This document shows, in pieces, positions 1 through 7,863 of a stretch of 14,661 nt of DNA. The DNA is taken from contig CAYSBE010000067.1 in NCBI GenBank assembly GCA_964429245.1, forward strand, positions 1 through 14,661, given 5' to 3'. This DNA is from CAYSBE01 sp964429245. Its GTDB lineage: Bacteria; Bacteroidota; Bacteroidia; UKL13-3. The number at the start of each line of letters is the position of its first letter. Within the stretch, counting starts at the first letter, position 1. The notes under the pieces were generated by a model. The model was given only the letters and a program-made list of their open reading frames with translations. It had not been told where the DNA came from and searched no databases. A program made the position numbers and the translations under genes.

Positions 1-689
1 CCTTCTACCACAGGTAAACTGTAGTGTGAATCGGAGGAAACATCTCCATGTCCCGGAAAATGTTTGGCACTAGCCATGACACCCATTTCCTGCATTCCTT
101 TGGTGTATTGTATTCCTAATCGGGTAACCCAGTTTCGGTTTTCCCCAAATGAACGGTCGTTTATTACAGGATTTTTCGGGTTATTATTTATATCAACAAC
201 AGGTGCAAAATTGAAATGTATACCCATGCGTTTACACTGCTGTCCAATTACTTTTCCAAATTCATACACAAGTTCTTCATTTTGTGCCGCACCCATCACA
301 ATTTGTCGCGGAAATACAGGCGTGCTATCAAGCCTCATCGATAAACCCCATTCTCCATCAATACCAATCATTAGCGGAACTTTGCTTATTGATTGGTAAT
401 AATTGGTTAGGGCAGCTTGCTTCGTAGGTGTGCCTTTAAAAAAAATAATTCCGCCAACGCCTATTTCGTTTACATGGCAAGTAATATCCTTGATATGTGT
501 TGAGTCTCTTCCCGACCAAGAAGCTATCATCATGAGTTGTGCAATGCGCTGGTTTGGCGACATAGACTCATACACAGAATCAACCCATGGATTTGAATCC
601 TTCCAAGCCATTGTACCCTGAGCACGCAACACATGATTTGAAATGAAAGGGATAGCTAATAAAATAAAAATGCTGAGTCGTTTATTCAC
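1..689 (-). CDS. Secreted glycoside hydrolase family 3, beta-N-acetylglucosaminidase-like (C-terminus cut by window edge)
   Basis: I translated the minus strand by hand: 229 residues are open from a GTG start at 689-687 to the window edge, so the C-terminus is missing. Residues 1-24 form a signal peptide (a basic MNKR start, a hydrophobic core, and an end in LRAQG). The rest is the start of a GH3 (beta/alpha)8 domain: IGIDGEWG at about 108-115, DRSFG at 178-182, and the NagZ-like signature KHFPGHGD (209-216) followed by DSH (220-222). In this family that signature holds the Asp-His dyad used as general acid, and it separates N-acetyl-hexosaminidases from GH3 beta-glucosidases. The expected role is release of GlcNAc from peptidoglycan or other glycans outside the cytoplasm. 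In Bacteroidota such proteins often carry a C-terminal beta-lactamase-like domain, which cannot be checked here. No in-frame ATG lies upstream; a stop at about 728-726 bounds the frame. An ATG 26 codons in would delete the signal peptide, so GTG is preferred. It is divergent from mutL. Confidence 0.88.
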   Translation of the reverse strand, partial: MNKRLSIFILLAIPFISNHVLRAQGTMAWKDSNPWVDSVYESMSPNQRIAQLMMIASWSGRDSTHIKDITCHVNEIGVGGIIFFKGTPTKQAALTNYYQSISKVPLMIGIDGEWGLSMRLDSTPVFPRQIVMGAAQNEELVYEFGKVIGQQCKRMGIHFNFAPVVDINNNPKNPVINDRSFGENRNWVTRLGIQYTKGMQEMGVMASAKHFPGHGDVSSDSHYSLPVVE

Positions 690-758
690 AATGTACGAAA
701 CGTATAACGTGCAAAAAACGTGATTTTATGTGGCTTGAAGAATTTTAATTGAAATGGT

Positions 759-792
759 TTTGCACACTGATGCGTTCATATTAGTACAATTG
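759..792 (+). promoter_or_regulatory. Candidate Bacteroidota-type promoter for mutL
   Basis: TTTG at 759-762 and TACAATTG at 785-792 are separated by 22 bases. The second element matches TAnnTTTG at all but one fixed position. It lies 25 bases ahead of the preferred mutL start, in the 128-base divergent region shared with the GH3 gene. This rests on pattern match only. Confidence 0.3.
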
Positions 793-817
793 TTTTGTAG
801 CATGTATCTTGCAGGCG

Positions 818-2623
818 ATGTCGGATATCATAAAACTTTTGCCGGAACATGTAGCCAATCAAATTGCCGCAGGCGAGGTGATACAGCGCCCCGCCTCTGT
901 GGTTAAGGAATTGCTCGACAATGCCATAGATGCACAAAGCACATCCATCAAACTAATTGTTCGCGAAGGTGGTAAATCGCTTATTCATGTAATTGATAAC
1001 GGTGCGGGCATGTCGGCAACAGATGCACGAATGTGTTGGGAAAGGCATGCTACGTCAAAAATCAGCAAAGCTGAAGATATTTTTCAGGTAAAAACCATGG
1101 GTTTTCGTGGCGAGGCTCTGGCCTCAATCGCATCAGTAGCTATGGTAGAACTTCGAACCAAACGACCTCAGGATAAATCAGGAACCTGCATCATCATTGA
1201 AGGTACAGAAGTAAAAAGCCAGGAACCTATTGGCGTTGCAGAGGGCACCAGTATCTTGGTGAAAAACCTTTTTTATAATATTCCCGCACGTAGAAATTTT
1301 TTGAAAAGTGATGCCGTTGAAATGCGTCATATCATTGATGAGTTTACCCGTGCAGCACTTGCCAATCCAATGATTGAGATGAGTTTGTACAACAACGAAA
1401 ACGATGTGTACAAACTTTCTGCCACAACCCATGCACAGCGAATTACCGATATGTTCAAACATAAATTGAATGAGCATTTCATCGAACTAAATGAACAAAC
1501 GACTATCGTAAAACTACACGCTTTTATAGGTAAACCCGAATTTGCCAAGCGTACCCGTGGCGAACAATTCATTTTCGTTAACAACCGTTTTATAAAAGAT
1601 GCCTATCTAAATCATGCTGTATACAGTTGCTATGAAAACCTGATTAACAAAGAGCAATTTCCTTTCTATATCCTTTTCTTGGAAGTGGAGCCAACAGCTA
1701 TTGATATAAACGTGCACCCAACAAAAACAGAAATAAAGTTTGAAGATGAACGTTCGGTGTATCATATTGTGAAGGCAGTTGTAAAACGTGCTTTGGGCGA
1801 ACAATACCATATTCCCATTTATGAGCCTTCGGGAAACGAACAATTTATACAAAACCGTATGGAGCCAAGCACCCGTATAAATGATGTGATAAGCCCTTCA
1901 ACATTTTCCGGTTCCAACTTTGACAAGCCTTCTGCTCGCGGTGATTGGCAAGAACTGTTTGAGGTATTAAACCGAAAAAAAGAAACCATATCCGGTCATC
2001 ATTTCAAACAACAAGATATACAACCAGCCAGGCCTTCATTAATTCAACAAGCTGATGAGGCGAGCAAAAATATCATACAAATTCATGGCAGCCTGATCAT
2101 TTCCCAGGTCAAAACAGGTATCATGCTTATTGACCAGCAATCAGCTCATGAACGTATTTTATATGAAAAATACCTCAATGCATTTCGACAGCACCCAATG
2201 GCTACCCAACAAAAGCTATTTCCAAAAACAATTACCCTCAATACGCACGATGAAGAATTGCTCAAAGAAATGATGCCCCAAATGCAAATACTGGGTTTTG
2301 ATATCAACGAATTAGGTAAAAATACTTTTTCGATAAATGGAATGCCGGCAGAACTTCATGCACAAAACGAACAAGAATTAATAGAAGATTTGTTGGACAG
2401 CTATAAAAAACAAACGTATAATTCATCGGAGCGAAACGAGAAAATTTCCAGAACACTTGCTCGTAAAGCTGCCGTGAAATCTGGTACTATTTTAAGCATT
2501 GATGAAATGACCAATTTAATAGATGAACTTTTTGCTTGCTCCACACCTTATCTATCTCCCGATGGAAAACCTTGTTTGGTAAGAATCACACTCGAAGAAC
2601 TTTTTGGATTGTTAAAAAAGTAG
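818..2623 (+). CDS. mutL: DNA mismatch repair protein MutL
   Basis: A GHKL ATPase that links MutS mismatch recognition to strand incision and excision. I start it at the ATG at 818 (601 residues), because the protein then begins MSDIIKLLPEHVANQIAAGE, the usual MutL N-terminus. The open frame reaches a TTG three codons earlier. Visible motifs (ATG numbering) are KELLDNAIDA near 30-39, holding the catalytic Glu and Mg-binding Asn; DNGAGM at 60-65; TMGFRGEAL at 93-101; and NIPARRNFL near 154-162. A polar linker at about 330-415 leads to a C-terminal dimerisation domain at about 420-601. The nuclease signature is altered: DQQSAHERILYE (439-450) replaces DQHA-x2-E-x4-E, ARKAAVKSG (548-556) stands where ACR/SCK occurs, and SPDGKP (580-585) replaces CPHGRP. 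The His and Cys metal ligands are therefore mostly absent. The family call is secure; incision activity is doubtful. Confidence 0.97.
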   Translation: MSDIIKLLPEHVANQIAAGEVIQRPASVVKELLDNAIDAQSTSIKLIVREGGKSLIHVIDNGAGMSATDARMCWERHATSKISKAEDIFQVKTMGFRGEALASIASVAMVELRTKRPQDKSGTCIIIEGTEVKSQEPIGVAEGTSILVKNLFYNIPARRNFLKSDAVEMRHIIDEFTRAALANPMIEMSLYNNENDVYKLSATTHAQRITDMFKHKLNEHFIELNEQTTIVKLHAFIGKPEFAKRTRGEQFIFVNNRFIKDAYLNHAVYSCYENLINKEQFPFYILFLEVEPTAIDINVHPTKTEIKFEDERSVYHIVKAVVKRALGEQYHIPIYEPSGNEQFIQNRMEPSTRINDVISPSTFSGSNFDKPSARGDWQELFEVLNRKKETISGHHFKQQDIQPARPSLIQQADEASKNIIQIHGSLIISQVKTGIMLIDQQSAHERILYEKYLNAFRQHPMATQQKLFPKTITLNTHDEELLKEMMPQMQILGFDINELGKNTFSINGMPAELHAQNEQELIEDLLDSYKKQTYNSSERNEKISRTLARKAAVKSGTILSIDEMTNLIDELFACSTPYLSPDGKPCLVRITLEELFGLLKK

Positions 2624-2637
2624 ATTTGGTTAACCAT

Positions 2638-2667
2638 TTTGTAGTAATAGCATTCCGAATATATTTG
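2638..2667 (+). promoter_or_regulatory. Strong candidate Bacteroidota promoter, near-leaderless, for the GT2/GT-C pair
   Basis: TTTG (2638-2641), an 18-base spacer and TATATTTG (2660-2667) match TTTG/TAnnTTTG at every fixed position. The -7 box ends only 4 bases before the ATG at 2672, so transcription should begin at or within a few bases of the start codon. It sits in the 48-base gap after mutL, so the pair can also be reached by read-through from mutL. Confidence 0.5.
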
Positions 2668-2671
2668 TAAC

Positions 2672-3385
2672 ATGATCAAATCAATAAGCATCATCATCCC
2701 TGCCTATAATGAGGCAAAAACCATCGGGTTTATACTTGAAAAGGTATTGGCAGTAAACCTTGTTGCGGGTATCCAAAAAGAAATTATTGTTGTAAATGAT
2801 TGTTCAACCGACCATACTACTGAGGTAATGAAAACCTGGTGCGAACAATACCCAATCATCAAGTTTTTTTCACATGAAGTGAATAAAGGCAAAGGGGCAG
2901 CACTGCATACCGGTATCAACGTTGCTACCGGAGACTACATTATCATTCAAGATGCCGACTTGGAATACGACCCCAATGAATACAACATATTGCTTGCGCC
3001 AATGATAAATGGATTTGCAGACGTGGTTTATGGCTCAAGATTTATTGGCGGTAAGCCACACCGCATTCTTTTTTTCTGGCATACCATTGGCAACAAGTTT
3101 CTAACATTTCTTTCCAATATGGCTACCAACCTTAATTTAACAGATATGGAAACTTGCTATAAACTGTTTCGTGCTGATATTGTTAAAGGCCTTTCATTAA
3201 CCGAAAAAAGATTCGGTTTTGAACCTGAAGTAACTGCTAAAATAAGCCGTATATCCGGCATCAGAATTTATGAAGTTGGCATCTCTTATTATGGACGAAC
3301 ATATGCCGAAGGAAAAAAAATAAATTGGAAAGATGGTTTCAGAGCTATCTATTGCATCTTGAAATATGGATTCCTCAAAGCATAA
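2672..3385 (+). CDS. Family 2 glycosyltransferase, dolichyl/polyprenyl-phosphate-sugar synthase-like (soluble type)
   Basis: A 237-residue GT-A fold enzyme with no membrane helix. The motifs run in family order: IIIPAYNE (7-14), NDCSTD (42-47) for nucleotide binding, NKGKGAAL (71-78), and the DxD-type metal/UDP site QDADLEYDP (93-101). Acceptor-side motifs follow: DMETCYKLFR (158-167), GFEPEVTAK (182-190) and YYGRTYAEGKK near 206-216. This pattern is that of DPM1-like enzymes, which move a hexose from GDP or UDP to a polyprenyl phosphate on the cytoplasmic membrane face. The sugar cannot be told from sequence. The start is firm, because no other Met lies before the PAYNE motif. Its 3' end overlaps the following GT-C-like gene by 20 bases, implying coupled translation and a donor-maker/donor-user pair. 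A plain glycan-extending GT2 is the alternative, but the motifs favour the lipid-donor role. Confidence 0.9.
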   Translation: MIKSISIIIPAYNEAKTIGFILEKVLAVNLVAGIQKEIIVVNDCSTDHTTEVMKTWCEQYPIIKFFSHEVNKGKGAALHTGINVATGDYIIIQDADLEYDPNEYNILLAPMINGFADVVYGSRFIGGKPHRILFFWHTIGNKFLTFLSNMATNLNLTDMETCYKLFRADIVKGLSLTEKRFGFEPEVTAKISRISGIRIYEVGISYYGRTYAEGKKINWKDGFRAIYCILKYGFLKA

Positions 3386-4829
3386 TACGGATCGACCAAA
3401 TCATCAACTGTACTTTTACGCCATTCTTGGGGTATTGTTTGCTTGCGCAACAAGTGTAGCATTTTTAACTGATGGCACAAATGGCGGTGGTGATAGTATA
3501 AATCATTTCCTAATTGCCCATTATGCTTGGAAACATCCTTTTTTATTTTTTGACCATTGGGGAAAACCTGTGTTCACCATGCTTAGTTCACCATTCGCCA
3601 TGATGGGAATGCATTGGCTTAAGTTTTTTAATGTGTTGTCATACACGATAGCGATAGCCATTACATTTTCTATCGTAAAAACCTATTCCAATATTAATCC
3701 ACTTTGGGTATTGCCCATTTATTTTTGTGCCCCTGAAGGTATTTATGTAATGCTATCCGGCCTTACCGAACCTTTATTTGCTTTGCTCTTTGTAGCAACG
3801 CTTTGGTTTGCTTACAAAAATAAGTTTGTACCTTCAATACTCATTGCATCATTTCTTCCATTATCACGTTCTGAAGGTCTTGTCATTCTGATTGTTTTTT
3901 GTGTGTTTTTGTTGCTCAATAAAAAGTATTTGCTTGTGCCACTTGCTTTGTTTGGACAATTGGTTATTTCAATTTTGGGATATCCCGTTTATGGTGATAT
4001 CCTTTGGGTGTTTAACAAAATTCCATATGCTTCGCTTCAAAGCAACTACGAATCAGGAACATTTCTTCATTATTTCGATTCGATGCCAGGTGTATTTGGT
4101 ATTGTGTCAACTGTGCTGCTTTACATTGGCTGCATAGCATACTTATACAATACTATTACAAGAATTATAATTGAGAAATCATTAATCAAGTTTGTTGACT
4201 TCCGGTTTATCGTTTATGGAAGTTTCCTTGCATTTATTTTATCTCATGCCGTGTTTCACTACCTCGGTATTTTTCACGATATGGGACTTACACGTGTATT
4301 TATAGCAGTTTTTCCTGCTATGGTAATAATCGGAATAGATGGTTTACTCTTTATACATAAACAACTAAAGCATTTTAATAAAAAGCACCAAACAATTAAA
4401 ATTACAAATGCCGTTGTGTTGATTGGTATGCTATATTTCTGCTATATCGGTTCGGTATATGTAATTAAATACAAAACACACTTTAACATAGACGAAAGTC
4501 AGTTGCTGTACCGCGATAAGGTGGTTCCTTATTTATTGAACCGCCATCCGGATAAGCAGTTATATTATTCTGATGTAAGTATTCCGTTTTATGGAAAAAT
4601 AGATCCTTATCAAAAGGGCAACAGGTTTTCGAATGAAATTTCAATATTAAAACCCAACTATTCTATCGCAGATAGCCAGCTCATCATTTGGGACAGTTGG
4701 TATTCAGTAGTAGAAGAACATATCCCTAAAGATATGTTACTCACCCATCCGAATTTAAAAGTTGACACTGTTTTTAGTACAATACAAGGCAAAAACAAGT
4801 TGGAAGTTATTGTTTTTAAAAAGCCCTAA
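3366..4829 (+). CDS. Multi-pass membrane protein, GT-C-like glycosyltransferase
   Basis: 487 residues with roughly ten hydrophobic segments between about 15 and 365, then a soluble C-terminal domain (about 370-487). After the first helix comes a large external loop with GGGDSINHF (40-48) and FFDHWGKPVFTML (61-73), resembling the first-loop acidic motif of GT-C enzymes that use polyprenyl-phosphate sugars. Further GT-C-like marks are SGLTEPLFALLF (131-142) and LPLSRSEG (164-171). It most likely transfers a sugar from a lipid carrier to a glycan, lipid or protein at the periplasmic face. The start at 3366 lies inside the preceding GT2 gene, with a 20-base overlap, and gives a polar N-terminus of about 14 residues before the first helix. 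It ends 18 bases from the convergent methyltransferase gene. The acceptor is unknown, and the assignment rests on topology and short motifs, not on a named family. Confidence 0.75.
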   Translation: MDSSKHNTDRPNHQLYFYAILGVLFACATSVAFLTDGTNGGGDSINHFLIAHYAWKHPFLFFDHWGKPVFTMLSSPFAMMGMHWLKFFNVLSYTIAIAITFSIVKTYSNINPLWVLPIYFCAPEGIYVMLSGLTEPLFALLFVATLWFAYKNKFVPSILIASFLPLSRSEGLVILIVFCVFLLLNKKYLLVPLALFGQLVISILGYPVYGDILWVFNKIPYASLQSNYESGTFLHYFDSMPGVFGIVSTVLLYIGCIAYLYNTITRIIIEKSLIKFVDFRFIVYGSFLAFILSHAVFHYLGIFHDMGLTRVFIAVFPAMVIIGIDGLLFIHKQLKHFNKKHQTIKITNAVVLIGMLYFCYIGSVYVIKYKTHFNIDESQLLYRDKVVPYLLNRHPDKQLYYSDVSIPFYGKIDPYQKGNRFSNEISILKPNYSIADSQLIIWDSWYSVVEEHIPKDMLLTHPNLKVDTVFSTIQGKNKLEVIVFKKP

Positions 4830-4847
4830 ATCATTTACAACAATTAT

Positions 4848-5585
4848 CTATTTCTTTTTAGCGATAGCCATCAACGAAATGCCAAATGGCAATGAAATTC
4901 GCGAGGAAAGTAATATATTTTCCACTTTGAAAATGCGGTAAAATACCTTGTTCAAAACTGCAGAATTTACTAACCCAAAATCTGATCCCGAACCTTTTCT
5001 CTTCAATGGAATAAGTTTCCCCAATAATCTTACCGCTGTTATTGGAAAAAATAATATGCTATTGAAATAAGAGTGAAACACAACTCTTTCTCGATTGAAT
5101 AACGGCTTCAGCATGGCCCATGTATACCTCCTGAAATGATGGTTTACTTCATCGTGTTTGCTCCATAAGAAATTAAATGCAGGAACCGTAATTATGATAT
5201 TTCCTTCTGACTTACATACACGAAGCATTTCAGTTACCGCTTTTTTATCATCCTCTACATGCTCTATCACATCAAATGCACACACAAGGTCATATTCCTC
5301 ATCGCGAAACTGAAGATCGAGAATAGATCCTTGTTCCAAATCTATATCTAATCTTTGCTTTACAAATTCATAGCAATCCTTATCATATTCAATGGATTTA
5401 ACTGAACCAAACTCTTGCAACATTACGGAGGTTGCACCGGTAGCTGTGCCAATATTTAATATCTTCAGGTTGTGGTGCCCTTTAGCAATTCTTTTTATTT
5501 GAGAGCGAATGATTTCGAGTCGTGCTTTAAACCACCAATTCTCGCGTTCCAGTTTATAATATTCAACGTAGTAATTCTTGTCCAT
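4848..5585 (-). CDS. Class I SAM-dependent methyltransferase
   Basis: 245 residues with a Rossmann-type methyltransferase core. The SAM loop is ILNIGTATGATS (42-53), a variant of the usual DxGxGxG with Asn in the first position. The acidic end of strand 2 is SIEYDKD (64-70), motif II/III is DLVCAFDVIEHVEDD (99-113), and the post-core strand is IIITVPAF (130-137) followed by WSKHDEVNHHFRRYT (141-155), typical of the Methyltransf_11/23 groups found in envelope polysaccharide loci. C-terminal hydrophobic patches near 172-193 could touch the membrane. Its 5' end overlaps the GtrB-like GT2 by 23 bases, so the two are made together and probably act on the same glycan or its lipid-linked precursor. 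The substrate cannot be assigned; O-methylation of a sugar is the likeliest role by context. Confidence 0.85.
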   Translation of the reverse strand: MDKNYYVEYYKLERENWWFKARLEIIRSQIKRIAKGHHNLKILNIGTATGATSVMLQEFGSVKSIEYDKDCYEFVKQRLDIDLEQGSILDLQFRDEEYDLVCAFDVIEHVEDDKKAVTEMLRVCKSEGNIIITVPAFNFLWSKHDEVNHHFRRYTWAMLKPLFNRERVVFHSYFNSILFFPITAVRLLGKLIPLKRKGSGSDFGLVNSAVLNKVFYRIFKVENILLSSRISLPFGISLMAIAKKK

Positions 5586-6525
5586 CTTTAAGTTCTGAAT
5601 TCACAATTATTTTATCAATTATAAATAACGGCCTGCTTTGTGATTGTTGGTAAATGCGCAGCACATATTCCCCAATAATCCCTAATGAAATAAGTTGAAC
5701 TCCGCTAAACATGATAATTGAAAAAATGAGCGCAGTAAATCCTTGTGGCACACTATTGAAATAAATTTTATCTACTAACACATAAATAAAATATGCCAAA
5801 GAAACACCTATCGTAAGCATCCCCATTCTGGTAATAAACTTTATGGGAAAACTGCTAAAATTAAAAATACCGCTATATGCCAATTCAAACAATTTTTTCC
5901 AACTGTATTTCGTAACACCTGCAAACCTGGCTGATCTTTCATATTCAATCCCCTTTTGCTTAAACCCAATCCATGTTCGCATGCCCCTGATATATCGGTT
6001 TTGTTCAGGCATTTGATTTAAATAGGTAACAGCCTTACGGCTTAGCATTCCAAAATCACCACTATCAAGCGGCAAATCAATTTTTGAAATATTATTCATC
6101 AACCTGTAGTAACCCCAATAGGCAAATTTTTTAATAATGGATTCCTTACGTTTTTTACGAACCCCGTAAATAACATCGTATCCTTCATTCAGGTATTTCA
6201 AAAAATCAAATACCATTTCTGGCGGATCTTGCAAATCACCATCCAAAACCATCACCGCTTTGCTGCCACGTGCACAGCTTAATCCTGCTGAAAGGGCCAA
6301 TTGATGTCCATGATTTCTTGATAAAAACACACTCAGGTAACGTTTATCTGCTAATGACAATTCATTCATTAAATAGGAAGTTTTGTCTTTACTGCCATCA
6401 TCAATCAAAACCACTTCACATTGCATAGGCTGTAAGCTATCCATTATAGGGTTTAGCCGTTGCACCAGTTGCTGAAAGTTTGCTTCTTCATTGTATAATG
6501 GAATTACTAATGAAATATCTGTCAT
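5563..6525 (-). CDS. GtrB/ArnC-like family 2 glycosyltransferase with two C-terminal membrane helices
   Basis: 320 residues, the usual length for GtrB-type polyprenyl-phosphate glycosyltransferases. The N-terminal GT-A domain shows LVIPLYNEE (6-14), LIDDGSKD (40-47), SRNHGHQLAL (69-78), the metal-binding DGDLQDPPE (95-103) and the characteristic RYIRGMR (177-183). Two hydrophobic helices follow at about 231-252 and 263-289, ending in LGIIGEYVLRIYQQSQSRP (281-299), the standard junctional segment. The expected reaction is UDP- or GDP-sugar plus undecaprenyl phosphate giving Und-P-sugar on the cytoplasmic face. No GtrA-type flippase is present in the window, so flipping must be provided elsewhere. 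It heads a two-gene unit with the methyltransferase and has its own promoter candidate. The neighbouring GT-C-like gene upstream may use its product. Confidence 0.93.
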   Translation of the reverse strand: MTDISLVIPLYNEEANFQQLVQRLNPIMDSLQPMQCEVVLIDDGSKDKTSYLMNELSLADKRYLSVFLSRNHGHQLALSAGLSCARGSKAVMVLDGDLQDPPEMVFDFLKYLNEGYDVIYGVRKKRKESIIKKFAYWGYYRLMNNISKIDLPLDSGDFGMLSRKAVTYLNQMPEQNRYIRGMRTWIGFKQKGIEYERSARFAGVTKYSWKKLFELAYSGIFNFSSFPIKFITRMGMLTIGVSLAYFIYVLVDKIYFNSVPQGFTALIFSIIMFSGVQLISLGIIGEYVLRIYQQSQSRPLFIIDKIIVNSELKDGQELLR

Positions 6526-6542
6526 GCGTTTAGATTCTTGTT

Positions 6543-6572
6543 CAAATATATTAATAACTAGGCTATCTCAAC
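6543..6572 (-). promoter_or_regulatory. Candidate Bacteroidota promoter for the GtrB-like GT2/methyltransferase unit
   Basis: Reading the minus strand, GTTG (6572-6569), an 18-base spacer and TATATTTG (6550-6543) fit the TTTG/TAnnTTTG pattern, with a perfect -7 box and 3 of 4 matches at -33. It lies in the 93-base gap between the upstream membrane-protein gene and the GT2 start at 6525, giving a leader of about 10-15 bases. Confidence 0.45.
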
Positions 6573-6618
6573 ACTGCGTTATTTTTTGGAAAGCTGAAAA
6601 GCTATCTTTATGTATGCA

Positions 6619-7863
6619 CTATTTTTGCTCAAACCACCTGATATGCATAGTTGCTATAGGCAATAAAAATAAAACATTCCAAAAAAGGTAATTATACGGC
6701 ACCAAAACAAAAGAGAAGAATATACCTAATGTGATAATAAGCAAGGCGGGTAATGAAGACATATCCGGACGGTACTTCCATATATACACCATGCCAAAAA
6801 ATACATTTAAAATCATCATCAACAAAAGAAGATTTTTTAGAAAATGAATTTTTGTTGCCAGTATTGTGGCAGGGTAAAATGTATATACCCAAGCTGCAAA
6901 TCCATATCCCTGAAAAAGCTGGTAAGGTGCATCTCCGGGAGCTTGCCATGATTGCCCCTTCCATTCGCCAAGTGCTGCAATATCATATGCTGCTGCGCCA
7001 TCAAAAAATATCATCGGATGACTCCTCATAAATGGAAACACATATAACAACAATACACCTATCAACAATATAAACAGAAATTTGAATGCATTGATTCGGT
7101 TTGATAGGAACGCATGAAAGGCATACACAGGTGCAAAGAAAATACTTACATATCTTGAAAGAACGGTTAATACAAACCCTACTGATACCGTACTGTTATT
7201 GTATTTGTTCAAACCCATTGCTATCAGCATATAATAACTGCAAATCAACAATTCGACTGAATGGGCAAACGAGTTCTGCTGTTTGTGCATCACGCTAAAT
7301 AGCATTATCAATGGGAGCAGGACTTTTACTCTTTTCTCAAGATTGCTAAAGTTGGATTTTAAGATAGAAACAATATACCAAGTCTGCACGCACATGAATA
7401 GGATGAAAGCCACCCAACGTGGATCAAAACCCATAAGTAAAGCAGGCACAAATGGAAGCCAATGCATGGGCAGGTAGTTAGGTGTCCAATCTTTATAGTC
7501 GTATCCAACTACCCGGTCGTATACATATTGTCCTTTAACAAACCTATCAACATAAACTTCTTTGATAAGTGGAATGATATCTGATTTGGCAATATCAATG
7601 GGGTTGTTAGTGAAGATATAATTGGCATAGAAAAACAAGCCAACCACAGAAACACCCGCTATTAGTAAGGTAATTTTGTCCCAACCTATTTTATCGCATA
7701 CCTGAGGAGGCGAAGCCGATTCAAGTACAATTGATGCCAATGCAAATATGAACCCAAGCGTAACAACTGGCGTAAGTATATAGCCAAATAGGTTGCTGTT
7801 CCACACCAATAGGTATAACAATACAGAGATGATGATAGGTATTAAAATATGTTTATTCTTCAT
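6619..7863 (-). CDS. Polytopic membrane protein, probable GT-C-type glycosyltransferase
   Basis: 414 residues, mostly hydrophobic, with about ten to eleven predicted helices from residue 5 to 405. Between helices near 66-84 and 133-147 lies a polar loop with KSDIIPLIKEVYVDRFVKG (93-111) and WTPNYLPMHWLPF (126-138), a layout like the first periplasmic loop of GT87/GT39-like enzymes. Later marks are SFAHSVELLICSYY (198-211), LSRYVSIFFAP (235-245) and a second loop rich in aromatic residues at about 280-330. I do not recognise a named family; a lipid-linked-sugar-dependent transferase is the best reading. The start codon lies 11 bases inside the 3' end of the AsmA-like/GT51 gene, so translation of the two is probably coupled. 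Function may relate to the lipid or glycan handled by that enzyme, or to the GtrB-like enzyme encoded just downstream. Confidence 0.6.
   Translation of the reverse strand: MKNKHILIPIIISVLLYLLVWNSNLFGYILTPVVTLGFIFALASIVLESASPPQVCDKIGWDKITLLIAGVSVVGLFFYANYIFTNNPIDIAKSDIIPLIKEVYVDRFVKGQYVYDRVVGYDYKDWTPNYLPMHWLPFVPALLMGFDPRWVAFILFMCVQTWYIVSILKSNFSNLEKRVKVLLPLIMLFSVMHKQQNSFAHSVELLICSYYMLIAMGLNKYNNSTVSVGFVLTVLSRYVSIFFAPVYAFHAFLSNRINAFKFLFILLIGVLLLYVFPFMRSHPMIFFDGAAAYDIAALGEWKGQSWQAPGDAPYQLFQGYGFAAWVYTFYPATILATKIHFLKNLLLLMMILNVFFGMVYIWKYRPDMSSLPALLIITLGIFFSFVLVPYNYLFWNVLFLLPIATMHIRWFEQK

Noticed and set aside
64..621. Two plus-strand open frames (111 and 72 codons) at the left end
   Set aside because: The minus strand of the same stretch encodes a GH3 protein with a signal peptide and the KHFPGHGD-DSH signature; the plus-strand frames resemble no family and are antisense shadows.
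696..704. TACGTTTC on the minus strand ahead of the GH3 gene, considered as a -7 box
   Set aside because: It has one mismatch, and there is no TTTG element 17-23 bases upstream.
809..817. TTG start for MutL, three codons upstream of the ATG
   Set aside because: Conserved MutL sequence starts at the ATG at 818; the three extra codons add nothing recognisable.
4830..4847. Convergent junction searched for a shared bidirectional terminator
   Set aside because: Only 18 AT-rich bases separate the two stop codons, and no inverted repeat is visible.
6592..6603. Small inverted repeat AGCT-GAAA-AGCT after the membrane-protein gene, considered as a terminator
   Set aside because: The stem is only four bases and no T-run follows on the minus strand.
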